The position numbers and the translations under genes are program-made. 64,000 bases of DNA from contig CP089450.1 of assembly GCA_026636295.1 (NCBI GenBank), positions 372,001-436,000 of the forward strand, written 5' to 3'. The stretch comes from Medakamo hakoo. Lineage: Eukaryota; Chlorophyta; Trebouxiophyceae; Coccomyxaceae. A model generated the notes under the pieces. It was not told the DNA's origin, did not search any database, and saw only the letters and a program-made list of their open reading frames with translations. Each line of letters starts with the position of its first letter. The stretch's first letter is position 1. Of this stretch, positions 19,957 to 30,197 are shown piece by piece.

Positions 19957-21949
19957 TCACGCCAGCTTGGGTGCCGCCGGTTTCGCCCGCTGGACGGCTT
20001 CCGTGTACAGGTACGTGCCCAGAATGGCGATGGCAGTGCCTGTTGGAATGGAGGGAGAGGGGGAAAGGAGGTTAAGGGGGGTGTGAGGTCGGCCGGCAGG
20101 TTTCGCGACGTGCCCCCCCGCCACCTCCCCGCCTCCGCTGCCGCGGCCGCCGCCCCGCCTCCTCCGCCAAGTGAAACCCAGGCCCACTGGCACTGCGCGT
20201 GACCACCCCCCACCCTAGCCCACCACCCCACCCTCACAAACACACCGAGCTTGGCGTTCGTCGTCATCTTGGTCCCGAAAAACACGACGGACGTGGCGAT
20301 GATCACAATGCGCTTGACGACGTTGCACACGCCGTGCGAGACGGGCGAGACGCGGGACAGCGTGTTGAACGCAAACTGGTTGTACAAGTGGTACAGGAGG
20401 CCTGTGTGTGTGTTTTTGTTTGGGGGGGGGGGCGGGCAGGGTGGGGGGTGAGTGGATGGAGTGGGGTGGAGTGGGCATGGAGGTGGGATGGAAAACGAGA
20501 AAAGAAAAAGCCCGTCCCCCCCGTCGTTCCCACGCACCGACGCCGCCCAGGGCCCACCAGAAGTTGGGGTTGGCAGCCAGCGCCTTCTCCACGCCGGCCT
20601 TCAGGGCCGGGCCCTCGAACACGAGCGCGGCCGGCACGCAGATGAGCACGGAGATGAGCGTCGTCCACGCGTAGATCGCCGTCGAGTCCAGGTTCTTGAT
20701 GGAGCCCATGGCCTTCTTGGACCAGACGGCCCGGAAGCCAAACGTCAGGTTGGAGACCATGGCGCCGATGAAGCCCGTCCAGTTGAAGGACAGGTCGGAC
20801 GCGGACGCCAGGGCGACGCCGCCCATGATGGGCAGCAGCGTCGCGACGACCGCGGGCGGCGTCGACGTCCCCAGGATGGCCTTGGACAGCAGCACGTTGA
20901 ACGCCGGCTCCAGCGTCTTGATCGTGTGCGTCAGCGAGATGGCGACGGCCGCGAACGACAGGTTGGCGGCGATGTGGCCGACCGCGTGCATGGACGCCGG
21001 GCCCAGGAGCGTCTTGAACTCGTCCTTGGTGATGGGGCGGCCGAACGAGGCTTTCTTGGCGCCCAGGGCGTACGCGGCCGCGCAGTAGGCCAGGCCGACG
21101 ACGACGTGGACGGCCGACACGGTCCAGGGGAAGGGGAAGTAGCCGAAGATCGTCTTGTTGAGCAGGTTGAAGCCGACGTTGAGCGCGTACCAGAGCGCGA
21201 CGAACGTCAGCGTGACGACCTTGGGCGCGGCGGCCGGGCCGACGACCTTGGCGACGGCGCTGTTTTTGTGTGTGTGTGGTTCGGGGGGAGGTCTCGAGGC
21301 GGTGAGGGGGCGGCGTGGGTGCGGGGGGGGGGGGCGCCGGCGCCCGCGGCGCCCCATCCAGGCAAGCGCGCTTGGTTGGTGGTGAGAGAGGCGAGGGCGG
21401 CCGACCCCCCTCTCGTCGGCCGCCGCGCACGCCGACGGCATGCGCCCCGGAATTTAGGCGGCGGCAGGCAGTGGTGAGCCTTCCACCTCCCTTGTCAGGT
21501 CGTGCGCTCAGTCCGCGTGCCTGGGGGTCACGTGGTCTGAGCGCAGAGCAGCGCTGGTGGCAGGCCGGCCATCGAAAAGTTGTTTTCGCGGGGGCCGGCC
21601 GGGAGAAATGCTCCGGCTACCCTCAGCAAAAATTCGCGGCCCTCCGCGCGCCCACGCCGCGGACCCCTTATTGGCTCGTCGCCACCCAGGCGCAAGCCTG
21701 GGGATGCATGTCACACGCCCACATACAAATCCGGCCCGCTCCTTCTCACCTCTCGAGCGGGTCGGACGCGGCAGAGGCGATGATAGCCTGGCGAGCTGGG
21801 GCGAGCAGCATAGGCTGGCGAGGGGCAGGCGCCGGCGCGAGCGCCGCCCGGCGGGCGACCGGGACGGCAGCACGGGCGGTGGCCACGGGCGCGGCCGCCC
21901 GGGCGGTCGGCGCGCGGGCCGTCGCGGGCGCGGCGCGGAGGGAAATCAT
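19957..21949 (-). CDS. TPT: Chloroplast triose-phosphate/phosphate translocator
   Basis: Four exons (21750-21949, 20538-21259, 20246-20401, 19957-20039) give 386 residues. Exon 1 is a textbook chloroplast transit peptide, MISLRAAPATARAPTARAAA onward, rich in Ala/Arg/Pro and lacking acids. The mature part has about ten membrane helices and TPT-family blocks: NVGFNLLNKTIFGYFPFPW, SFAAVAISLTHTIKTLEPAF with the conserved Lys, SDLSFNWTGFIGAMVSNLTF, AVWSKKAM, and YHLYNQFAFNTLSRVSPVSH followed by VCNVVKR with the phosphate-binding Lys/Arg. The YHLYNQ wording favours TPT over the PEP or glucose-6-phosphate exchangers. It would swap triose phosphate for inorganic phosphate across the inner envelope. 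Exon junctions restore the family sequence. It starts head to head with HMA1. Confidence 0.93.
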
Positions 21950-22358
21950 GCCTTGTTTTTTGTTTTTGTTTGGCTAGGCGAACAAGGGGAGAAACAACGA
22001 CGCAGTGAGAGGGTTTGGTGGGGGGCCGAAAGGCCCGCTTGCTCTCTCGCACACGCTGTTTTTGCTCGTCGAGCGAGCGCAAGCAAAAAACTCGGTGCGT
22101 GGAGTGCCGGCGCGCCGCCGCACGGCAGCACCGCTTGCGGCGCTTAGAGCACACAGTCCTGCCCCTGCCTGAACGCGCACCGGCGTGTGCACCGTTGTTT
22201 GCGTTGTCGGTGCTTGTGCACACGGACGAATCGGCCGCTCGAGACACCCGACCGCCCGCGCCGCCCGCCGGCTCAACGACACAACACACAAAAAAGAGGG
22301 CCGACGCAAGGGGCCACAGTCGAGCGTTCGCCACAGGCGCAGGACCACGTGCAAACGC
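21950..22358. promoter_or_regulatory. Shared upstream region of TPT and HMA1
   Basis: 409 bp between the divergent starts of two chloroplast-envelope transporter genes, holding no supported gene. Short T and A runs occur near both ends. Promoter role is inferred from position. Confidence 0.45.
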
Positions 22359-24992
22359 ATGCTCAGGTCGAGCTGCACCCACGCGCTGGGCGGGCGTGCC
22401 CCGGCCCCGGCGCGGCCGCCGCTGCCGCGTGCGCGCGTGCGCCTCGCCCGCGGCCTTCCGGGTGCGCGCCGCGCCGCCACCGCCGCCGCGCCGCCCGCCA
22501 TTCCGCCGCGGCCGCCCGCCCGGTCGCCCGTCCGGGCAGGCGCGGGTGGCTGCGGCTGCGAGGGCGACCACTCGCACGACCACTCGCACGGCCACAGCCA
22601 CGGCCACGGCCACGGCCACGGCCACGCGCACCACCCGCCCTCCCCGCTCGAGCGGCACTTTGACGCCCTCGCCTCCGCGCTCGGCCTCGCGTCCCTCTCT
22701 TCCGCCCTGGACCACAACCCGCGCGCGCTGGCCGCCTCAGCCGCCGCCCTGGCGGTCGCGGCGGCGGCGGGAACGGACGCCGCCCGGTCCGCCGCCGCGT
22801 CGCTGTCGGTCGGCCAGCCCGCGCTCGGCGCGCTCGCGGCCGCCGCGGCCGCGGCCTCCCTCCTCGCCGCCGGCCTGCCCGACTTCTTGGACCTGGTGAG
22901 GACGGCCTTGGCGGCGCTGCCCCGGGCCCTGGGCGGCGCCGGCCTCGCCGCCGCGGCCGCCCGCCTGGACACGCACGCCCTGATGGCGGCGGCCGCGCTG
23001 GCGGCGGCGTGCTCGGGCGCCCCGCTCGAGGGCGGCCTCCTTATGGTGCTGTTCGGCGGCGCCCACGCCCTGGAGGCGTCGCTGACCCGGGTGGCGGCGG
23101 GCGACCTGCGAGCCCTGCTGGCGTCGGCGCCGCCCACGGCCGTGCTCGTGCCGATGGGCGGCGGCGGCGACGGCGGCGACGGGCCGGCGCCAGACCTGGC
23201 GGCTGCCGCGACCGTCCCCGCCTCGGCCGTCCGGCCGGGCGACACCATGCTGGTCCGCCCGGGCGAGGCCGCCGCCGTGGACGGGGTCGTCATCTGGGGC
23301 CGGGCCCTCGTGTCCGCCGAACACATCACGGGCGAGGCGCTGCCCCGGTCGGCGGGGCCGGGGTGCGCCCTGCCCGCCGGCGCGGTCGCCCACGACGGCG
23401 CGCTCGTCCTGCGAGCGACCGCGCCCGCGGCGGCCTCCGCGCCCGCCCGCATCGCCGCCCTGGCCGCGTCTGCCCAGGCCACGAAACCGCGGCTCACGGC
23501 CTGGCTGGACGGGTTCGGCGCGGCGTACGCGCGCGCCGTCGCGGCGGGGACGGCGGCCGCGTTTGTGTGCCTGCTGCTCGCGGGCGTGCCCCTGTCCTCC
23601 ACGCCCGGCCTGGCGGGGCCCGCCGGCCGGGGCGCCGCGTCCCGGGCCATGGCCCTGCTCACCGCCGCCTCGCCCTGCGCCCTCGCCGTCGCGCCGCTGG
23701 CGTACGTGTCCGCCATCGCGGCCGCGTCCCGGCGGGGGGCGCTGCTCCTGCGCGGCGGCGCGGTGCTGGACGCCCTCCTCCGCGTCCGCACGGTGGCCCT
23801 GGACAAGACGGGCACGCTGACGACGGGCCGGCTGGCGTGCGCGGGCGCGGTGGACGTGGGGAGGGGCGGCGGCGGCGGCGGCGACGGCGCCCTGGCGCCG
23901 CCGCGCCCGCCCACGCTCGCGCTCGCCGCCGCGCTCGCGGCCCGGTCGACCCACCCGGTGTCGGCCGCGCTGACGGCCGCGGCGTCCGGCGCGGGCGTGG
24001 CGCCCGCGCCGGCGGCCACCATCGTCGACTTTGAGGCCGTTCCCGGCTGCGGCGTGCGCGCCCGGCTGGTCGGCGGCGAGCCGGCGGCGGTGCTGCTGGG
24101 GTCGCCCGAGTGGGTGGCGGGGGCCCTGCCGCCCGGCGCCGCCGCGGGCGCCGCGCTCGCGGCCACGGGCGCGGCCCTGGAATCCCGGGCGCTGACCGTG
24201 TCCGCCCTGGCGATTGTGCCGGACGGCCCCGCCGCCGGGCCGCCGTCCGTGACGGCCTTTGCCTTTGCGGACGGCGTGCGGTCGCGCGCGGCGGCCGCCG
24301 TCCGCGCGCTGCGCGCCGGCGGCCGGGCGACGGGCGGCTCCCCGCCGCTGTCCGTCCTCATGCTGACGGGCGACAACGCGACGTCCGCGTCCCGCATTGC
24401 GCGCGAACTGGGCGGGCTGGACGGCGTGCGGTCGGCCCTGGCGCCGGCGGACAAGGTGGCGGCCATCCAGGGCGCGAGGGCCGGCAGCGGCGGCGGCGGC
24501 GTCTTGATGGTGGGCGACGGCGTCAACGACGCGCCCGCCCTGGCCGCCGCGGACGTGGGCGCTGCCCTCGCCGGCGCACCGGGCGAGGGCGCGGCCGCCG
24601 CCGCGGCGGACGTCCTGCTGCTGGGCGGCGCGGGCGTCGAAGTCTTGCCGCCCCTCTTCCGCCTCGCGGCCGGCACGCGCGCCGTCCTGGCCCAGAACCT
24701 AGCCATCGCCGCCGCGTCTGTGGCGGCCCTGGCGCCCGCGGCGGTCCTGGGGGTCCTCCCCCTGTGGGCGGCGGTCGCCCTGCACGAGGGCGGGACCGTG
24801 CTCGTCGCCCTCAACTCGCTGCGCCCGCTGCTGATGGCGCGGGCGGACCGGGGGGAGGAGGCGGCGGCGCGCGCCGGGGGCGGCGCCCCGGCGGCGCTGC
24901 CCTGGCCCGCTGCTGACGCTGCTGAAGTGCGTGTCAGCGGCAAGCCCGCGCCCGCGCAGGTGGTGGCCGGCTCGGCCGCGGCCGCGGCATGA
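22359..24992 (+). CDS. HMA1: HMA1-like P1B-type metal-transporting ATPase, chloroplast envelope
   Basis: 877 residues, no intron. It starts MLRSSCTHALGGRAPAPARP, an Arg/Ala-rich transit peptide, followed by a His-rich stretch (about residues 70-95; HSHD then repeated HSHG/HGHG) expected to bind metal. Core motifs: actuator AEHITGEALP, intramembrane SPC (438-440, with the HMA1 wording SPCALAVAPLAY), phosphorylation site DKTGTLT at 482-488, MLTGDNATSA, and hinge GDGVNDAP at 719-726. No classical N-terminal CxxC metal domain is present, as in plant HMA1. Arabidopsis HMA1 sits in the chloroplast envelope and moves copper, zinc or calcium; the substrate here is inferred only. The gene shares a 409-bp upstream region with TPT. 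Confidence 0.88.
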   Translation: MLRSSCTHALGGRAPAPARPPLPRARVRLARGLPGARRAATAAAPPAIPPRPPARSPVRAGAGGCGCEGDHSHDHSHGHSHGHGHGHGHAHHPPSPLERHFDALASALGLASLSSALDHNPRALAASAAALAVAAAAGTDAARSAAASLSVGQPALGALAAAAAAASLLAAGLPDFLDLVRTALAALPRALGGAGLAAAAARLDTHALMAAAALAAACSGAPLEGGLLMVLFGGAHALEASLTRVAAGDLRALLASAPPTAVLVPMGGGGDGGDGPAPDLAAAATVPASAVRPGDTMLVRPGEAAAVDGVVIWGRALVSAEHITGEALPRSAGPGCALPAGAVAHDGALVLRATAPAAASAPARIAALAASAQATKPRLTAWLDGFGAAYARAVAAGTAAAFVCLLLAGVPLSSTPGLAGPAGRGAASRAMALLTAASPCALAVAPLAYVSAIAAASRRGALLLRGGAVLDALLRVRTVALDKTGTLTTGRLACAGAVDVGRGGGGGGDGALAPPRPPTLALAAALAARSTHPVSAALTAAASGAGVAPAPAATIVDFEAVPGCGVRARLVGGEPAAVLLGSPEWVAGALPPGAAAGAALAATGAALESRALTVSALAIVPDGPAAGPPSVTAFAFADGVRSRAAAAVRALRAGGRATGGSPPLSVLMLTGDNATSASRIARELGGLDGVRSALAPADKVAAIQGARAGSGGGGVLMVGDGVNDAPALAAADVGAALAGAPGEGAAAAAADVLLLGGAGVEVLPPLFRLAAGTRAVLAQNLAIAAASVAALAPAAVLGVLPLWAAVALHEGGTVLVALNSLRPLLMARADRGEEAAARAGGGAPAALPWPAADAAEVRVSGKPAPAQVVAGSAAAAA

Positions 24993-25155
24993 GGAGGGAG
25001 GGTGGTGGTGTGTTGTTGCGACATGTTCTGTGTTCCCCCGCCCATCCACACGCGTTGCACAAAAACTCCTCCCTCCCGACGACGCCGCGCACACGTCCCC
25101 CCTCCCTTCTACTCTACAAAGCTCGCCACACGCACACACCCACTCCCCACCGCTC

Positions 25156-25772
25156 TCACACCTTGGCCGCTGCCAACCCCGCCGCGTCCGGGCGGGCCAG
25201 GGCATCCAGCGCCGCGTCCACCCGCCCGCCCACTTCGCGCAGGGCCCGCTCCGCGACGGGGCGGGTCAAGTCGGCGGACTCCATGACGAGGGAGACGTCG
25301 GCGTCGGCCAGCTTGATGGAGGCGAGGGCGACCTCACTGTGGGGGGTGTGCGTGGATTGTGGGGAGTGGTGGGCGTGCGTGCGTGAGAAAAAAACGGGTG
25401 AGAAGGTCGTGGCCAGGTCTGATGTCGGGCGCAAGGGGGAAAAAACGCACCGCTTCTTTGCCAGCTCGCGCGAGGCTTTGGCCTGGGCTTGCAGAGAACT
25501 GAACGCGGCCTGGACTTTGGCAGCGTCCACCTCCGGGCCGTCGCGCTGTTGTTTGTGTGAGTTGAAGGGGGAGGGGCGTGAGTGCCGGGCGGCCGTGAAA
25601 ACATGCGGCGAAACTCGCCGGCCCTCCCCACCCTCCGTCCCAAGCGCACGTTGTCATTCAGCGCGTCCATGGCCTTCCGTTCTTCCTTGCGAGTGGCGTC
25701 GACTTCTTCAACATCTTCCGCCGGGCCTTCCTCATCGTCCTGAGAAGCGGTGGGCGGGTTGGGCGGCGGCAT
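25156..25772 (-). CDS. HYPK: HYPK-like NatA-associated protein with C-terminal UBA-like domain
   Basis: Exons 25650-25772, about 25451-25545 and 25156-25336 give 132 residues, close to human HYPK. The N terminus is acidic and disordered (DDEEGPAEDVEEVDATRKEE). A helix follows (VQAAFSSLQAQAKASRELAK), then the hallmark region REVALASIKLADADVSLVM, ESADLTRPVAERALREVGGR and VDAALDALA, which aligns with the HYPK C-terminal UBA-like bundle (KVTIKKEDLELIMTEMEISR in human). HYPK binds the ribosome-associated N-terminal acetyltransferase NatA and tunes it. All junctions restore the family order. The start faces TMA7 across 120 bp, so two small translation-linked proteins probably share a promoter. Confidence 0.82.
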
Positions 25773-25892
25773 TTTGCGTGGGGTTCTTTGCTTTTTTTTG
25801 TTAAAAGAGTGAGTGTGGCCGCACACAGCGTTTATCGGCGAGGGCGAGTCTCCTTTTTCTCTCTCTATCGTCGCCCTCCCGCACAACCTACC
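25773..25892. promoter_or_regulatory. Compact bidirectional promoter region of HYPK and TMA7
   Basis: Only 120 bp separate the two start codons. The HYPK side carries an A/T-run leader and the TMA7 side a pyrimidine-rich leader. Shared control is inferred from spacing. Confidence 0.45.
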
Positions 25893-26327
25893 ATGCCCGG
25901 CAAGGAAGGCGGCAAGGCCAAGGTGCGGCGCCTGCACTCATCGCGCGACGGAGTTGGGCAGCGATAGGAGAGGCGTGGGAGCGCGGCGAGACGCTCTCCC
26001 GTGTCCGCGCGCCATCAGAGTCTCTCTCAACCTGATTTCTCGTGCCTGGCATCCGGCCGCGCTCTCTCTCACACAACGGGCGCCCGCCCCGCCCCACGCC
26101 CCCCCGCTCCCCACACCACTCACGCGCGCACTGCGTGCCCACCCACCCACCCATTCACCCCCCCCACACAACAGCCCCTCAAGAAACCCAAATCCAACAA
26201 GGGCGAGCTGGACGAGACGGACCTGGCGTTCCTCCAAAAGAAAAAGGAGGAGGCGGCGGCCCTGAAAGCCCTGAAAGAAAAAGCCGCGGGCAAGGGCGGC
26301 TTCGCCAAGGCCAAGGGGTCGAAATGA
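25893..26327 (+). CDS. TMA7: TMA7, translation machinery-associated protein 7
   Basis: Two exons (25893-25922 and 26175-26327) give a 60-residue protein: MPGKEGGKAK, then PLKKPKSNKGELDETDLAFL, a Lys/Glu coiled coil (QKKKEEAAALKALKEKAAGK) and a GGFAKAKGSK end. This matches the full length and layout of TMA7/CCDC72 (MSGREGGKKKPLK..., DEEDKAF, KAAGKG). The yeast protein co-purifies with ribosomes. Exon 1 is just 30 bp and the 252-bp intron is several times longer. The stop codon TGA (26325-26327) overlaps the ATG of the next frame, discussed as a possible two-gene message. Confidence 0.9.
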
Positions 26328-26509
26328 GCGGCGGAAACGAACAAGGCGGCGACTGCACGGCGTGCCGGGTGGTCGGCGCGGGCGCGTGCTTTGGCGCGGC
26401 GGCCTGGGTGGCTGCGCCGCTGCCGCCGGGAGTGGGCGCGCCGCGGCCGGTGAGGCTGGCGGCGGCGGCGGTGGCGGTGGGGCTAGGAGTGGCCCGCCTG
26501 CTCGTGTAA
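26324..26509 (+). CDS. DMAC1/DUF4536-like small membrane protein overlapping the TMA7 stop
   Basis: 61 residues starting MSGGNEQGGDCTACRVVGAG. The pattern Asp-Cys-x2-Cys-Arg just before a first membrane helix (VVGAGACFGAAAWVAAPL), a short Gly/Pro turn and a second helix (VRLAAAAVAVGLGVARLLV) is the plan of DUF4536 proteins such as DMAC1/TMEM261, which help assemble the distal membrane arm of mitochondrial complex I. Its ATG (26324-26326) overlaps the TMA7 TGA as ATGA, with G at -3. No intron or separate promoter is evident, so translation may depend on re-initiation or leaky scanning on the TMA7 transcript. The family match is short and remembered, not aligned; the alternative is a chance open frame in GC-rich 3' UTR. 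Confidence 0.55.
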   Translation: MSGGNEQGGDCTACRVVGAGACFGAAAWVAAPLPPGVGAPRPVRLAAAAVAVGLGVARLLV

Positions 26510-26739
26510 ATGAGAGGGGTGAGAGAGAACGAACGTCGGGCGTCCTTCCGCCACACCCCCAAGCCGAAAGAGAGGGGGGTGGTGACGACGGGGGCTGGGT
26601 CGACTCGAGAGTCGCGGCGGGGGAGGGCCCTGGCCAGAGAGCGCGTCCGTCGTCACACCCGATTTTCGGCCCTCACAGCGAACCGCGCGCTCCCTCCCTG
26701 CGCACACGCCCCACACGCGTCTCACCTGAGAGAGAGAGC

Positions 26740-28643
26740 ATGCAGGCCGCCACCCTGCGCGGTCGGGCCGGCCCCGTCCTTCCCGCGGCGCCCACTCGCC
26801 GCCCGGTCGTTCGTGCGGCCGCCGCTCGGGCCGCGCTCGCCGAACCCCCTTCCACGCCGTTTGCCAAGGATGCCTCTCACTTGGAGGCATGGGCGCCCGA
26901 TTCGTGGCGCCAGCGCACTGCTCACCAGCAGCCCGCGTGGCGGGACAAGGGCGAGCTGGAGGAGGCCACCAAAGAGATTGCCCGCATGCCGCCCCTCGTG
27001 TTTGCCGGCGAGTGCCGCAACTTGCAGGACCGCCTGGCCGCCTGTGCGACGGGCGAGGCGTTCATGCTACAGGGTACGTGGACAGAAAGAGGGTGTGGAG
27101 GGCGGCGACGCCGTGCGGCGCGCTGGCGGGCGCCGTCGGCCCGTCATTTTGCCCCGACCGCGCGTTTTTTCGCTTCTCCATCTCCTCCGACGCGGCGCCG
27201 GCCGCGTGCGAAAAACGGCGCGCCACGGGTGGATGGGCCCGCCTCCCACGCCTTTCCATCGCTGCCATGACTGCCTGAGACGCGTGTTCTCTCGTCTGAG
27301 GGAGTGGAACGGCCAGGAAATAGCGCCGATTGAGCGGGCTCGCCCCCGAGAGAGCGCCCGCGGCTCGTGGCCCGGCGGCTCCCCTCCCTCCTCATCCCCA
27401 TCCCAACCCTCTCACCGCCCGCCCCACGCACTCCCCTCCACTCAATCGCCCCTCAGGCGGCGACTGCGCCGAATCCTTCTCCGACTTTTCCGCCAACCGC
27501 ATCCGGGACACGTTCCGCGTCATCCTGCAGATGGCGGTCGTCATGATGTTTGGCGGCGGCGTGCCCGTCGTCAAAATCGGGCGCATGGCGGGCCAGTTTG
27601 CCAAGCCGCGCAGCGCCGACAACGAGACCGGCCCGGACGGCACGTCCCTGCCCTCCTACCGCGGCGACATCATCAACGGCCCCGAGTTCACGTCCGAGGC
27701 GCGCGTCCCCGACCCCTGGCGCCTGGTCAAGGCCTACAACCAGTCGGCCGCGACGCTCAACCTGCTGCGCGGGTTTGCGACCGGCGGGTACGCGGGCCTG
27801 CAGCGTGTCATGCAGTGGAACCTGGACTTCATGGCCAAGTCCGACGAGGGGCGGCACTACGCCGACCTGGCCGCCCGCGTGGACGAGGCCATCGCCTTCA
27901 TGCTGGCGTGCGGCATGGACCACTCGGCCGCCATCATGCGGGAGACCGAGTTTTACGTCAGCCACGAGTGCCTGTTGCTGGACTATGAGCAAGCCCTGAC
28001 CCGGGAGGACAGCACGACGGGGCTGTGGTACGACTGCTCCGGCCACTTCCTGTGGTGCGGGGAGCGGACCCGCCAGCTGGACGCGGCGCACATCGAGTTC
28101 CTGCGCGGCGTCGGCAACCCGCTCGGCGTCAAGGTGTCGGACAAGATGGACCCGGGCCAGCTCGTCGCCCTGATCGCCGCCCTGAACCCGTCCAACACGC
28201 CCGGGCGGCTGGCCGTCATCACCCGCATGGGCGCGGCCGGCGTCCGCAAGGCGCTGCCGGGCCTGGTGCGGGCGGTGAGCGCGGCGGGCCAGGTCGTCAC
28301 CTGGGTGTGCGACCCGATGCACGGCAACACGGAGACGGTGGCCGGCTTCAAGACCCGGCGGTACGAGAACGTGCGGGCGGAGGTGGAGGCCTTCTTCGAC
28401 GTGCACGACGAGCTGGGCACCGTGCCCGGCGGCGTCCACCTGGAAATGACGGGCGACGACGTGACGGAATGCCTGGGCGGCGGGTCGGACGTCGGCGCGG
28501 GCGACTTGGACAGCGCCTACCGCACGCAGTGCGACCCGCGCCTGAACGCGGCCCAAGCCCTGGAACTGGCGTTCTACGTGGCGTCGCGGCTGCGGGCGCG
28601 GAAGGACCGCATGCGGGCGGCGGGCGGGATTCCGGTGGCGTAA
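26740..28643 (+). CDS. Class II DAHP synthase (3-deoxy-D-arabino-heptulosonate-7-phosphate synthase), plastid
   Basis: Exons 26740-27073 and 27457-28643 give 506 residues, the size of plant enzymes. The first ~40 residues are a transit peptide ([20 protein letters not shown]). The mature enzyme has [10 protein letters not shown]-type entry, [35 protein letters not shown] right at the exon junction, [12 protein letters not shown] with the substrate-binding Arg/Lys, [68 protein letters not shown], and [15 protein letters not shown]. It joins phosphoenolpyruvate and erythrose 4-phosphate as the first step of the shikimate pathway. The 383-bp intron is one of the longest here. The start lies 230 bp after the DMAC1-like frame. 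Confidence 0.95.
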
Positions 28644-28965
28644 GGAAAGGGTGGTGGGGTGGAAAAAAAAATGGAGGGTGAAAAATGCGGGGGGGAGGAG
28701 AGTCTTTTTTTTGAGGGAGCTTTTTTTTTTCGGTCGCGTGTCGGAGGGCGGGCAAAACAGGCGTGCTCCCCTCCCGCGCGTAAGTTTTCGGGCGTGTGTC
28801 GTGTGTGTGTTACAAGCGCGAGGTTGCCTTTTCGTCGAGAAAGAGAGAGGGTTGGCTGGTTTTTGTCTGTTTCTGCCCCGTCGGAAAACTAAAGACGCAC
28901 ACACACACACAAAGCTAACACAGTGAAAAATACAGCGCCCCGCCCTCTCTCTCTCTCCCTCTCCC
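28644..28965. other. Convergent intergenic region, A/T homopolymer-rich
   Basis: 322 bp between convergent DAHP synthase and GID8 stops. It holds several A and T runs of 7-10 and a CA repeat near 28900; no gene seen. Confidence 0.6.
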
Positions 28966-29992
28966 TCAACTCGGTTCCTCCCCGACGCCCGCGCCCCCCG
29001 CCCCGGGGTCCGCCAGCTGCGGGAATTTCACCCCGCGCGCGGACAGCCGCCCCTGCGCCCAGGCCAGGAGGCGGACCAACCCCGGCAGCCGCGCCTCGCC
29101 CGCCTGGCCCTGGGCGTCCAGGATCGCGGCGTTGAGGGCCGCCGCCGTCGCGGCCCGCTGGGCGGGGGACAGCAGGTCGGCCAGCGGGGACGCGCCCGGG
29201 TCGGGGAACGCGAGCAGGGCGACCGCCCGCTCCAGGTCGTCCAGCAGGCCCGGGTCGTCCTCGCCGCGCGGGGCCAGGTACTCGCGCGCGTACGCCAGGG
29301 CGTCGTCCGCGCGGCCCGCCCGGGCCAGCTCGATGAGGGCCTGGCGCTGCAGGGCGAACGCCAGGCCCGGCCGTTCTTCCAGGATGGCGGGGTCGAGGTC
29401 GTTGGTGCGTTCGACGGCGGACGCGACGTCGCCCGCCGCCAGGGCGGACCGGACGGCCACCCGGTCGGCGATGGCGGACAGGTCGGCTCCCGGTGGGGTG
29501 CCGGTCTCTTCAGCGAACGCGCGGGCGGCGTCGACGTAGCCCTGTGTGTGTGTTTGAGTTTTTTTTTGGATGGAGGGGGGGGGTCGGGGTCGGGGATGAT
29601 GAGAGGCCCAGGGAGAGAGAGTTTTTTGTGTGTGCTTCGCCGCGACGCCGTGCACCCTCCTCAGCCATCACACACCTCCGTCACCAGGAAGTCCATGACC
29701 AGGCGGTTCATGTCTTCCTTGCGCACGTCTACCGCAGCGCACCGGGCCGCCCAGTCGGCCCGGGAGATGCGGCGGTCGTCAGATGCCTGTTTTTTTTGGT
29801 ACGGGGGTGGCGGGGAATGAGATGATGGACGCGCATGCGTGTACCGCGGGTGCGTGACCATCTTGCGCGCTCGGCGATGGCGACACGGAGAGCGGTATGG
29901 GCTTGAACTGCGGGCGGACGGACAAGGCGACGAGCGCTGGCGAGACTCAATGCTCTCGCCGCAAAAACAAAACGCACCGCGCCCTTGCCCAT
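28966..29992 (-). CDS. GID8: GID8 homologue, LisH-CTLH-CRA subunit of GID/CTLH ubiquitin ligase
   Basis: Exons 29978-29992 (five codons), 29676-29786 and 28966-29541 give 233 residues, nearly the length of human GID8 (228). It starts MGKGAASDDRRISRADW. The LisH motif covers DMNRLVMDFLVTEGYVDAAR. The CTLH part holds ADRVAVRSALAAGDVASAVE and the CRA region ALQRQALIELARAGRADDAL through LLDDLERAVALLAFPDP to LPGLVRLLAWAQGRLSARGV. Each junction restores the family sequence. GID8 is a scaffold linking the RING subunits to the substrate receptors of this E3 ligase. The very short first exon is supported by GTGCGT and by the GCA TCT acceptor side, but the first five residues are not conserved enough to prove it. 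Confidence 0.92.
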
Positions 29993-30197
29993 GGCTGCGT
30001 CGTCGTCGTCTTCAGAGTACTCTGAGTGGAGGCGTGGAGGCGTGAGCCGAGGGCCTCTGCGCGCTGGCGGATCACCTGCGCTGCTCGGGCGCGTCCGTCT
30101 TCCGTGTGGCGGGCGAAAAAGCGAAGTAAGAAGAAAAAGCAACACAGCCCTCCCGCTCTCTCTCTCCCTCCCATCCACGCCACTCTCCCTCCGTCTC

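Noticed and set aside
26042-26323. Coding sequence in the TMA7 intron feeding into the DMAC1-like frame
   Set aside because: The upstream 94 codons are His/Pro/Thr-rich intron translation ending at the splice acceptor; only the part from ATG 26324 looks protein-like.
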